Shown here: piece after piece, positions 25,019 through 32,566 of the stretch | Layout of the letters: each line of letters opens with the position of its first letter | Position numbering within the stretch: position 1 is the first letter of the stretch | NCBI GenBank assembly: GCA_963693635.1 | Contig: CAVOBC010000006.1 | Location: 1-34,722 of the forward strand | Origin: CAVOBC01 sp963693635 | Lineage (GTDB): Bacteria > Pseudomonadota > Gammaproteobacteria > Pseudomonadales > Azotimanducaceae | Reading direction: 5' to 3' | DNA length: 34,722 nucleotides | The notes under the pieces: generated by a model | Seen by the model: only the letters and a program-made list of their open reading frames with translations | Databases searched by the model: none | What the model was told of the DNA's origin: nothing | Made by a program: the position numbers and the translations under genes

Positions 25019-25360
25019 TCAGATGGACTTGATGGTGCCCTTCGGCAACATCGCAGAGACCGAGCCTTTCTGCAGTTTTAGCTCCACCTTGTCTGCTGCC
25101 TCAAACAGCAGGTATTGCTCTTCTACCTTGACGATCTTTCCCATCAGGCCGCCGTTCGTCACAATTTCATCCCCCTTGGAGAGGGCAGCGATGAGCTCAC
25201 GATGCTCCTTGGCACGCTTGCTCTGGGGTCGCCAGATGATGAAATAGAAGACAAGAATGAAGCCGCCAATGATGAAGAAATCGAGCGGAATGCCGCCGAA
25301 CGAACCCATTCCACTACCACCGGCTTCAGCGGCGTGCGCCTGCGGAATCAGCCAGTTCAT
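25019..25360 (-). CDS. yajC: preprotein translocase subunit YajC
   Basis: Small membrane protein associated with SecDF and also with AcrB in E. coli. From the ATG at 25360 it has 113 residues: one membrane segment (about 22-40, FFIIGGFILVFYFIIWRPQ), then a basic, charged cytoplasmic domain ending in a beta-rich segment. The frame is open to an ATG at 25390, but that one has no ribosome binding site while AAGG precedes 25360. A 262-bp gap without any gene I can support separates it from tgt. Confidence 0.95.
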   Translation of the reverse strand: MNWLIPQAHAAEAGGSGMGSFGGIPLDFFIIGGFILVFYFIIWRPQSKRAKEHRELIAALSKGDEIVTNGGLMGKIVKVEEQYLLFEAADKVELKLQKGSVSAMLPKGTIKSI

Positions 25361-25622
25361 CGACCTTGCACCGACAGTACATTCGACCATTGTGCCGCTT
25401 GCGTTAACGCCATTGCGTCCACCTGTTCACCTCTATTTGTTGTTGGGTTTGCTCGCATGAGCCTGAATTGATGGGCTGCGGTGACGCCGTCGCCCTCGCT
25501 TCCCGTTGCCTGCTGGTTCCCCACCCTTTGCCGTAAACCGTATCGACCAGGAAGGGTCCGTCCCGACAAAACGCGGACCTTACCAAAACGACTCACTCAG
25601 GACGACCATTCAGCACGATCGG

Positions 25623-26720
25623 TCAACTCGACCAGCCTGCACGAACCGCAGCCACATGGGCCGCCAGTCGTCCGTTTTCAATCGCATCACGCAAACCTGC
25701 CATGAGGGATAGGTAATATGAGACGTTGTGCACTGTATTCAAGTGCGCGCCCAGTATTTCGCCGCACTTGTCCAGATGATGCAGGTACGCACGCGAGAAT
25801 TTCTGGCAGGTATAGCAGGCGCATGCGGCGTCGAGCGGGCCAGTATCGGTCTTGTGGACCGCATTGCGGACGCGCACCACGCCGGTCGACGTAAAAAGGT
25901 GACCATTGCGTGCGTTGCGGGTTGGCATCACGCAATCAAACATGTCGACACCCGCCAGAACCCCTGCAACGAGATCCTCCGGCGTGCCGACCCCCATGAG
26001 GTAGCGAGGACTTGCCGCCGGCAATCGCGGCGCGAGGTATTCGACAACCCCCGCCATTTCTTCCTTGCTCTCACCGACTGACAGACCACCGATCGCATAG
26101 CCGTCGAAGCCGAGGGATGTCAGTCCGTCGATCGATTCGTCGCGCAAATCGAGATGTACGCCGCCCTGCACGATGCCAAAGAGCGAGTTCGGGTTTTGAC
26201 CGAACGCCTGATGACTGCGCGCGGCCCATCTAAGCGACAGGGCCATCGAGTCGGCGACACGTTGTTTGTCCGCCGGATAGTCCGTGCACTCGTCAAATAT
26301 CATCACGATATCCGAGTTCAGCGCCTGCTGGATCTCCATTGAGCGTTCCGGCGTCAGAAGCACCTTGTCGCCGTTAATGGGCGAACGGAAGACCACGCCG
26401 TTCTCATCCACCTTGCGCAACGCGTCCAGGCTAAAGACCTGGAAGCCGCCCGAGTCCGTCAGGATGGGCTTGTCCCACCCCATGAAACCGTGAAGCCCGC
26501 CGTGCTTGCGCACGACGTCCTCGCCCGGGCGCAGCAACAGATGAAACGTGTTCCCGAGCAGAATCTGAACGCCAGCGGTTTCGAGATCTGAAGGCGACAG
26601 GCCCTTGACGGACCCATAGGTGCCACACGGCATGAAGATAGGCGTGGTGACGGCGCCGTGAGCAAGATCGAGGCGACCGAGACGTGCCTCACCCTCGGTG
26701 GCAAGAACTGAAAATTGCAT
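25623..26720 (-). CDS. tgt: queuine tRNA-ribosyltransferase Tgt
   Basis: Exchanges guanine-34 for preQ1 in tRNAs with GUN anticodons, the step before QueA. From ATG 26720 (MQFSVLATEGEARLGRL) it has 365 residues. Catalytic residues in LTDSGGFQVFSL and in DMFDCVMPTRNARNG are present, as is the zinc site CACYTCQKFSRAYLHHL. An open frame continues upstream to 26948 but its sequence is not conserved. queA, usually adjacent, is here almost 6 kb away. Confidence 0.97.
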   Translation of the reverse strand: MQFSVLATEGEARLGRLDLAHGAVTTPIFMPCGTYGSVKGLSPSDLETAGVQILLGNTFHLLLRPGEDVVRKHGGLHGFMGWDKPILTDSGGFQVFSLDALRKVDENGVVFRSPINGDKVLLTPERSMEIQQALNSDIVMIFDECTDYPADKQRVADSMALSLRWAARSHQAFGQNPNSLFGIVQGGVHLDLRDESIDGLTSLGFDGYAIGGLSVGESKEEMAGVVEYLAPRLPAASPRYLMGVGTPEDLVAGVLAGVDMFDCVMPTRNARNGHLFTSTGVVRVRNAVHKTDTGPLDAACACYTCQKFSRAYLHHLDKCGEILGAHLNTVHNVSYYLSLMAGLRDAIENGRLAAHVAAVRAGWSS

Positions 26721-26862
26721 GGGTCGGCAGGTTAGCGAGCGGAGCGCGAACTCTACACGTCTCGCTGCACCCCGACGAGGCGTGACACGCGCCGCAGCCT
26801 GCCCCGCCGGATGAATGCTACGATGGTGCCGCCTCAACATGAATGGAAAACGGAGAGAGAAC

Positions 26863-27321
26863 ATGCTGGAAGCTGGTACCAACGCCCCGGACTTCGCACT
26901 GCGAAGCCACGACGGCGAGGAAGTGACGCTCGCATCTTTGCGCGGCAAGTGGGTGGTGCTTCACACCTTTCCCCTTGCCTTCACCGGCGGATGAACTAAT
27001 CAGACATCAACTTTCAACCGTGCGTTGAAGCAGTTTTCTGAAGCAGATGCCCAATTGCTGGGCTTGTCCGTAGATTCCACCTTTGCCTTAAAAACCTGGG
27101 CGATGGCGATGGGCGGCGTCCGCCACCCGCTGCTTGGGGACTTCTGGCCACATGGCGGTGTTGCCCAGTCGCTCGGCATCTTCAATGAAGACGCCGGCAT
27201 CGCAAACCGCTCGCTCTTCATCATCGACCCCGAAGGCGTCATACGTCACAGCGAGTTGTATGCCGGCTCGCTGCCGCAGGTTGATGCTGCGTTGGCCAAG
27301 CTCGCAGAGCTTAAAGGTTAA
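26863..27321 (+). CDS. selenocysteine-containing peroxiredoxin (in-frame TGA = Sec44)
   Basis: Predicted thiol-independent peroxidase reducing hydroperoxides. Reading through one in-frame TGA (26992-26994) gives a complete 152-residue AhpC/TSA-type peroxiredoxin. The TGA falls exactly at the peroxidatic position: P37-x3-T41-x2-U44 in place of PxxxTxxC, within PLAFTGG-U-TNQTSTFNR. The catalytic arginine is R116 in IANRSLFIID. Conservation continues on both sides (LGDFWPHGGVAQ, SLFIIDPEGVIRHSELYAG), and GGAGAG lies 7 bp before the ATG. There is no cysteine anywhere in the protein, so it would work as a one-selenocysteine enzyme reduced by an external thiol. A hairpin suited to a bacterial SECIS lies at 27013-27029. 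No selA, selB, selC or selD is in the window. Peroxiredoxin selenoproteins are known from some bacteria and marine metagenomes; the alternative, a nonsense mutation precisely at the catalytic codon, is much less likely. Confidence 0.88.
26995..27040 (+). promoter_or_regulatory. putative bacterial SECIS element of the peroxiredoxin gene
   Basis: After the TGA come 18 bases, then TTCAAC (27013-27018), loop CGTGC, GTTGAA (27024-27029): a perfect 6-bp stem, extendable by a U-G pair at 27012/27030. The loop has G as its second base, 25 bases after the TGA, matching the general bacterial SECIS rule (G in the first two loop bases, short stem at about 16-37 bases). A weaker outer pairing CAGA (27001-27004) with TCTG (27037-27040) may extend it. 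Confidence 0.7.
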
Positions 27322-27360
27322 ACGCTCGTAGGAGCTTAAGCATTAGAAGCTCGTAGCGCC

Positions 27361-27390
27361 CGAAGGTTAAGAACTCGAAGGTTAAGAGCT
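27361..27390 (+). repeat. 15-bp tandem repeat downstream of the peroxiredoxin gene
   Basis: CGAAGGTTAAGAACT and CGAAGGTTAAGAGCT are consecutive and differ at one base; a third, CGAAGAGCTTAGAGG, is eroded. Related AAGGTTAA and GCTCGTAG pieces recur back to the last codons of the peroxiredoxin gene (27313-27356). Confidence 0.85.
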
Positions 27391-27415
27391 CGAAGAGCTT
27401 AGAGGCTGGGCGGGA

Positions 27416-27441
27416 GCGGACTGGATCAGATTTCAGTCCGC
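27416..27441. terminator. hairpin between converging genes
   Basis: GCGGACTG (27416-27423) and CAGTCCGC (27434-27441) form a perfect 8-bp stem around a 10-base loop. It lies between the peroxiredoxin (+) and DUF35 (-) genes that converge here, so it could stop transcription from both sides. The T-run expected of a strong intrinsic terminator is weak. Confidence 0.5.
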
Positions 27442-27470
27442 CTCTGCTTTCAGTTAAGGCGCGTCTCACG

Positions 27471-27872
27471 TCACGCCGGTTCGAACACCGGTATGACCGT
27501 GCCATCGGGTAATGTCTCAAAGCCCACCCGCAGCGCCATGCCAATCTTTACTTCAGCCGGTTCCACGCCGACAACGTTCGTCGGCAGGCGCACCCCCTCT
27601 TCGAGATCAACCTGCGCCAATACGATCGGCAGCCGTCCCTCGTGTCGCGGATGATAAACCCGGTGCAGCAATCCAAAGCTGTATAAGGTCGCGTTGCCCG
27701 ACGCGTCCCGCCAACCGATCTCGGTGCCGCCGCACGACTGACAGCGCGCCCGTACCGGAAAGGTCCAACGACCGCAGTCGTTGCAGCACTGCAAACGCAG
27801 CCTGGACTCTTTCGCCCCGGCAAAAAACGGGGCAGATGCTTCTGATGGTTCTGGCAGCCAGTCGTCGCTCAT
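27471..27872 (-). CDS. DUF35 / OB-fold acyl-CoA-binding protein with zinc ribbon
   Basis: A 133-residue protein with a rubredoxin-like zinc ribbon (C30-x2-C33 and C44-x2-C47, CNDCGRW and CQSCGG) followed by an OB-fold (about 55-130). Such proteins are obligate partners of thiolase-like or aldolase enzymes acting on acyl-CoA, as in the Ltp2-ChsH2 system of steroid side-chain breakdown. Its start overlaps the stop of the upstream thiolase-like gene by 4 bases (ATGA), supporting a complex. Substrate unknown. Confidence 0.9.
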   Translation of the reverse strand: MSDDWLPEPSEASAPFFAGAKESRLRLQCCNDCGRWTFPVRARCQSCGGTEIGWRDASGNATLYSFGLLHRVYHPRHEGRLPIVLAQVDLEEGVRLPTNVVGVEPAEVKIGMALRVGFETLPDGTVIPVFEPA

Positions 27873-29035
27873 GCTGCAGCCTCCGGGGCGAGTACAAGCG
27901 TCGAGTGATAATTCAGCATGCCGCCATTGCCGGAACAGATAATGAGGTCATTGGGCGCCTGACGGGTTCCACCGTGGCCGCGTCCTTGAATCACTGCTTC
28001 TGACACCGGGGTCATTCCCCACATGTAGTAGCTGGACAGCTCCCCACCACCGGTATTCGTCGGCAGACTGCCGCCCGGCCCAAGCTTGCCGTCTTCCACA
28101 AACGGGCCGCCCTCGCCCTTCTCGCAAAAACCATAGTCCTCAAGGGTATCGAGGACCGTATAGGTGTAGCAGTCGTAGAGCTGGCATTGGGTGACGTCAG
28201 ACAGGACGGCATCTGCCATTTCAAGCGCCTTTGGTGCGCATCTGACCCCAGGTCCCCGCACGGCGTAATCCTTGTCCGCCCGGCCGGTATCATGCTGATG
28301 GCCCTGAGCAAAGCCGCGCACATAGACGGGCGGCTGACGCATGTCTCGTGCCCGTTCGGCGGACGTCACGATGACGCAGACGCCGCCGTTCGAGACAAGG
28401 CAGCAGTCGAGGACATGAAACGGCTCGACCACCCACGGCGACGCGTGATAGTCGTCAAAGTTAATGGGTTCTCGTTTGGTCGCGTGCTCGTTGTGGGCCG
28501 CCCACTCTCGTTGGGAAATCGCGATCTGCCCAAGTTGTTCGCTGGTCGTGCCGTAAAGCCCCATGTGGCGCTGCGCGGCCATCGCAAACTGCGGGATGGC
28601 TCCGGCGAAACCATAGAGCTGATGCAGCGAGCTGAGCGCATCGGTACCGCGGCCGCCCGAGTAAGACGCACCCGTGCGCTGGCCCTCCCGCAGCGGCGCG
28701 TCGGCAAAGACACACGCAACATTGTTAGCAAGACCGTTGGCAACGGCCATGGCGGCGTATTGGATCATCTGACCCGCACTGGAGCCATAGCCCTGAATGA
28801 ACGAGAGCTGGTTGAGATCAGTCAGGCCAAGAGAGATGTGCAACTGCAGATCAACCTCGCGCGTGATGCCCGCATTGATCAGAAGACCGTCGAGTTCTGA
28901 TTTGTCGAGGCCCGCGTCCGCCAGCGCGAGCAGGACCGCCTCGGCAGCGAAGTCCGGTGCGGAGCGATAGACCCGCCCCATCTCTGTAATGCCAAGACCA
29001 CAGATGGCGGTGGCACTATTCATCGGGTGAGTCAT
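27869..29035 (-). CDS. SCP-x type thiolase / thiolase-fold acetyltransferase
   Basis: 388 residues from the ATG at 29035. It has the features of the SCP-x thiolase family used for branched or steroid side-chain acyl-CoA: CGLGITEMGRV at the N-terminus, GYGSSAGQM, the LVSNGGVCVIVTSAERA segment, YDCYTYTVLDTLEDYGF, and NTGGGELSSYYMWGM near the end. Members act as thiolases or retro-aldolases and usually need the adjacent DUF35 partner, with which it overlaps. The start shares a base with the stop of a small upstream ORF (TGATG). An internal ATG at 29023 is possible. It is probably catabolic, but the substrate cannot be read from sequence. Confidence 0.9.
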   Translation of the reverse strand: MTHPMNSATAICGLGITEMGRVYRSAPDFAAEAVLLALADAGLDKSELDGLLINAGITREVDLQLHISLGLTDLNQLSFIQGYGSSAGQMIQYAAMAVANGLANNVACVFADAPLREGQRTGASYSGGRGTDALSSLHQLYGFAGAIPQFAMAAQRHMGLYGTTSEQLGQIAISQREWAAHNEHATKREPINFDDYHASPWVVEPFHVLDCCLVSNGGVCVIVTSAERARDMRQPPVYVRGFAQGHQHDTGRADKDYAVRGPGVRCAPKALEMADAVLSDVTQCQLYDCYTYTVLDTLEDYGFCEKGEGGPFVEDGKLGPGGSLPTNTGGGELSSYYMWGMTPVSEAVIQGRGHGGTRQAPNDLIICSGNGGMLNYHSTLVLAPEAAA

Positions 29036-29229
29036 CAGTTTTCCAATACGCGTTGGCAAAGTTGCGCATGGTCGGCCATCTGGGTTTGAACGGCAACTGT
29101 GGGTCCAGGTGTGTGTGTCCAGGGGGTGTGGATCCAGGGGCCTCTGTATTTGTACATGCCGAGTTTCTCGGCTGACCCTTGTGGTCCAGAACCATCAGGG
29201 ACGGTGATGCTGGCACACCTTGAGACCAT
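29035..29229 (-). CDS. small ORF coupled to the thiolase gene (unknown)
   Basis: A 64-codon frame (MVSRCASITVPDGSGPQG, ending CQRVLEN) whose TGA overlaps the thiolase ATG as TGATG. Its middle is rich in Trp, Thr and Pro (GPWIHTPWTHTPGPTV), encoded by a repetitive CCTGGA/CACACC stretch. No family recognised and no clear ribosome binding site. It may be a leader peptide, a remnant of a gene cut down at its 5' end, or chance. A different frame (29016-29297) is also open here. Confidence 0.3.
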   Translation of the reverse strand: MVSRCASITVPDGSGPQGSAEKLGMYKYRGPWIHTPWTHTPGPTVAVQTQMADHAQLCQRVLEN

Positions 29230-29327
29230 CCATGCTGCATTTCCGTGGCGGTCGTGTTATTGGTTTCGGGGTACATCACCCTCTGTAAGACTCTCACGGA
29301 CTTTTAATTAGAAGGGGCGGACTCACC

Positions 29328-30203
29328 ATGCAGGACTTTGAAGGCAAGACAGCGGTCATCACGGGTGGGGCGAGTGGCATTGGCCTCGCGCTCGCTGAGA
29401 AGTTCGCGGCGGCGCGCATGAACGTTGTCCTGGCGGACATCCAACAGGATGCACTGGACACTGCGGTTGAGCAGTTAAAACAACGTCAAGCCAACGTGAT
29501 CGGCGTCAATACCGATACGATGCTGAGAGCGTCCATCGACAACTTGCTCGCGGAAACCGTGGAGGCCTTCGGCAAGGTCCACATTCTGTGTAACAACGCC
29601 GGCGTCTTCGGCACCAAATATGTTGGCCTGCCCGCATGGGAGGTCCCGGACGTCGACTGGGACTGGGTCATGGGCGTCAACTTCAACGGCGTGCGATACG
29701 GCATCCAGACGTTTGTGCCCCACATGCTGGCGCATGACGAGCCATGCCACATCGTCAACACCGCGTCGCTCGCCGCACTGATTCCCGGCGGCGGCAACTA
29801 CGGCGTCAGCAAGCACGCGGTCCTCGCGTTCACCGAGGGCTTGCAAAGGGATCTCATCGCCCACGACACCAACATCCGGGCGTCCGTGCTTTGTCCTGGA
29901 TTCGTTGACACGCAAATATTCGCAGCGGAACGCAACCGCCCCTCAGACCTCGACGGCGCCGACGTCGCCGAGACACCGCGCGCCTTCAACGGCAGCGCGA
30001 TGACCGCCATCGGCAAAAGACCAGCGGAAGTCGCCAATATCGTTTTCGAATCGATCGAGCAGAATCGCTTCTACGTGTTGCCGCACACATCCTGGGACGA
30101 TCTCGTGCTCGGCCGGGTGCAAAAAGTGCTTGCACGGGGCGAAGTTGCGACCTTCGACATGGAGTTGCTGCAGCGCAGGCGGGAAGCTGGCGAGGACGTG
30201 TAG
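29328..30203 (+). CDS. short-chain dehydrogenase/reductase (SDR)
   Basis: Classical SDR of 291 residues: cofactor motif TGGASGIG (12-19), acidic D37 after beta-2 suggesting NAD preference, NNAG (89-92), and catalytic S147 with Y158-x3-K162 (YGVSKHA). The C-terminal extension beyond about 250 is typical of enzymes acting on larger hydrophobic substrates. GGGG-type ribosome binding site precedes the ATG. It diverges from the thiolase/DUF35 pair, so a shared role in lipid or steroid oxidation is plausible but only inferred. Confidence 0.92.
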   Translation: MQDFEGKTAVITGGASGIGLALAEKFAAARMNVVLADIQQDALDTAVEQLKQRQANVIGVNTDTMLRASIDNLLAETVEAFGKVHILCNNAGVFGTKYVGLPAWEVPDVDWDWVMGVNFNGVRYGIQTFVPHMLAHDEPCHIVNTASLAALIPGGGNYGVSKHAVLAFTEGLQRDLIAHDTNIRASVLCPGFVDTQIFAAERNRPSDLDGADVAETPRAFNGSAMTAIGKRPAEVANIVFESIEQNRFYVLPHTSWDDLVLGRVQKVLARGEVATFDMELLQRRREAGEDV

Positions 30204-30355
30204 AAGGAATGCAGCCCAGCGCGCCCGATCAATCACACTTATCGTAAGGGAAGAAGGAATACCAAGTGCCTGACGTACGGGACCTGGCGTGCGGTGGCGC
30301 TACAAGAACCTTCGCCACATAATGCCGGTCTCCCTGCAGACCGGACACCAATGTG

Positions 30356-32065
30356 ATGCCCCTCGCCCCTTGCATCCAGCGCTTCGTCACGTCGAATAGC
30401 GCAATCATTCGACTCTTGTGTGGGGCTCTGGCCCTCGCGCCTGTCGTCACCGTGGGTGCAGCAGAACGCCCCGGCCCGCTGCCCCGCACCACGGTCATCG
30501 ACGATTACGTCAAGCGTGAAGACCCCAGCTATTCCTGGGGCGTTGTCTCATCCACCACTGAAGACGGCACCACCTCCATCGTGGTCGACATGGTGTCGCA
30601 GCAATGGCTGACCAAAGAAGACGTTGACCTTCCCGAGTGGCGGCACTGGTTGACGCTGGCGGTTCCCGCAAAAGTCACCTCAAACGTCGGCATGTTGTTC
30701 ATCGGCGGCGGCCGCAATGGCCGGGACGCGCCCAAAGCAGCAGGAGCTCGTTTCGCCGCCATCGCTAAGGCAACCGGCAGCGTCGTCGCCGAACTTGGCA
30801 CGGTGCCCAACCAACCCCTGACATTCCACAACGATGGCAAACCCCGAACCGAAGACGACCTGATTGGCTACACCTGGGATCAGTTTCTAAAAACCGGCGA
30901 AGCACGCTGGCTGGCGCGCAACGCCATGATCAAGAGCGCTGTGCGCGCCATGGACACCATGACCGCGGTGATGGCGACCGCGGACGCCGGCAAACGCAAC
31001 GTCGACCGATTCGTCGTCGCGGGGGGTTCCAAACGCGGCTGGACCACGTGGCTGACCGGCGCGATGGATGATCGCGTGGTCGGCATCATCCCGATTGTGA
31101 TCGACGTGTTGAACACGCAGGTCTCCATGCAACATCACTTCGAAGCATACGGCTTCTGGGCACCATCAATCGGCAATTACGTGGAGCATCACATCATGGA
31201 ACGCCTGGACCATCCCCGGTTAGCCGAGCTATATAAACTCGTTGACCCCTACCATTACCGACACCGCCTGAACATGCCGAAGCTGCTGCTAAATGCCGCG
31301 GGTGATCAGTTCTTTCTGCCGGATTCCAGCCACTTTTACTGGGACGAACTGCGGGGTGAAAATTACCTGCGCTACATTCCCAATACAGACCACGGGATGG
31401 ATGGCACCGACGTCCTGGACACCATCGTCGCGTTTCAAACCCTGATCGTGGAAGGCCGCAAGCCGCCACAATTCACCTGGAAGCGCAGCGGCGACGGCAA
31501 GATTCGCATCCTGACAGAGACTGACCCGGTCGCCGTCACGCTTTGGCAAGCGAACAATCCACACGCCCGCGACTTTCGGGTGGAGACTCTGGGCCGAAAA
31601 TACACGCAACAAGCCGTAAAGCCGAATGCAGAGGGCCTGTATGAGGCCCATATCGACACACCTAAAGATGGCTGGACTGCGTGGTTTGTCGAACTCACCT
31701 TTGATGTTGGTGCGGCGACACCACTGAAGCTGACCACTAATGTCGCCGTTGCGCCCGACGTACTGCCATTCAAGGGCAAGCCCGCAAACCTGCCGCCTTC
31801 AATCACCTATGTGTGCACGCCAAAGTCCGACGCTGACGTACTCGCCAGCCAGGTCGTCGCGCAACTCGAAGGGCAACCTTTTGCCGCAAACCTACATGCC
31901 AGGGTCCATGCGGACCGGCTCTATCTGAACTGGACGCCTGCAGCGGGACTGTATGACGGTGCAGGCGGTGTCGATAAACAACTGCAGGCAATGGGGTGCA
32001 CGAACAGCGCCTGGCAACTCGAGTCAGGACCCGACATCACACTGCCACCGGTCAGCGCGCGATGA
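30356..32065 (+). CDS. PhoPQ-activated pathogenicity-related protein (PqaA-like alpha/beta hydrolase)
   Basis: Secreted alpha/beta-hydrolase of the PhoPQ_related family (PqaA). The 569-residue product starts with a signal peptide (hydrophobic about 17-36, ending VGAAE). The N-terminal hydrolase half has S225 in the nucleophile motif GGSKRGWT, followed later by NMPKLLLNAAGDQFF and NTDHGMDGTD, which hold the likely Asp and His; a beta-rich C-terminal part follows. The substrate of the family is unknown and the name reflects the Salmonella member only. I use the ATG at 30356; a GTG one codon earlier is possible. No ribosome binding site is obvious. Confidence 0.9.
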   Translation: MPLAPCIQRFVTSNSAIIRLLCGALALAPVVTVGAAERPGPLPRTTVIDDYVKREDPSYSWGVVSSTTEDGTTSIVVDMVSQQWLTKEDVDLPEWRHWLTLAVPAKVTSNVGMLFIGGGRNGRDAPKAAGARFAAIAKATGSVVAELGTVPNQPLTFHNDGKPRTEDDLIGYTWDQFLKTGEARWLARNAMIKSAVRAMDTMTAVMATADAGKRNVDRFVVAGGSKRGWTTWLTGAMDDRVVGIIPIVIDVLNTQVSMQHHFEAYGFWAPSIGNYVEHHIMERLDHPRLAELYKLVDPYHYRHRLNMPKLLLNAAGDQFFLPDSSHFYWDELRGENYLRYIPNTDHGMDGTDVLDTIVAFQTLIVEGRKPPQFTWKRSGDGKIRILTETDPVAVTLWQANNPHARDFRVETLGRKYTQQAVKPNAEGLYEAHIDTPKDGWTAWFVELTFDVGAATPLKLTTNVAVAPDVLPFKGKPANLPPSITYVCTPKSDADVLASQVVAQLEGQPFAANLHARVHADRLYLNWTPAAGLYDGAGGVDKQLQAMGCTNSAWQLESGPDITLPPVSAR

Positions 32066-32072
32066 GCGCGCG

Positions 32073-32471
32073 TTACATCCCTTCTAAAGCGACAATGAAG
32101 TCAACGTTGAACTTGCCAGCACGCAGCTTGATCGCCTCCTGATAGCCATCTGAATACCAGAAGTCATTCAGCGCCGGCATGGAGTCGAACCGCTCGACAG
32201 TGAGCACTTGTGGGTGTTTCCACTCACCTTCCATGACCGTGACCTGACCGCGGGCAAGGACCTTGACGCCAGCCGCCTGTGCCAGCGGCCCGGCCTTCGC
32301 ACCGTAGGCACTGAAATCAGCCCCGCCGACAACGCTGCCACTCACTACCATGTACGCCGGCTTCGGATTGGCCGCAATGGAACCCGGGATGCCGGCCGCA
32401 AGGCTCACGCCGATCACGAGACCAAGCGCCAGCATCATTGAATGCGTTAGGTAACGGGACCAAATCTTCAT
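32073..32471 (-). CDS. DUF1330 family protein with N-terminal signal/anchor
   Basis: 132 residues. A hydrophobic stretch at about 10-33 (MMLALGLVIGVSLAAGI) suggests a signal peptide or anchor, followed by a single ferredoxin-like DUF1330 domain (AYMVVSGSVVG, VEGEWKHPQVLTVERF, FWYSDGYQEAIKLR). DUF1330 proteins are small dimeric barrels of unknown role; most lack an export signal, so this one is unusual in that respect. It converges with the PqaA-like gene with 7 bp between them and lies just downstream of queA. Confidence 0.85.
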   Translation of the reverse strand: MKIWSRYLTHSMMLALGLVIGVSLAAGIPGSIAANPKPAYMVVSGSVVGGADFSAYGAKAGPLAQAAGVKVLARGQVTVMEGEWKHPQVLTVERFDSMPALNDFWYSDGYQEAIKLRAGKFNVDFIVALEGM

Positions 32472-32566
32472 GCGTGCACCGGTAGGGGAAAGGAGTGCAC
32501 CGACTGTAGCAGATGCCGCCGCACGCGGCCGTACATCCCACCCTCTCTACGTGCGACTGCCCGCCG

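Noticed and set aside
26992..26994. TGA read as a nonsense mutation making the peroxiredoxin a pseudogene
   Set aside because: The codon coincides with the catalytic cysteine, both sides are intact and conserved, there is no other lesion, and a hairpin follows at SECIS distance.
27025..27321. Stand-alone 98-residue ORF
   Set aside because: It is the C-terminal part of the selenoprotein; it has no start codon context of its own and begins in the middle of a conserved domain.
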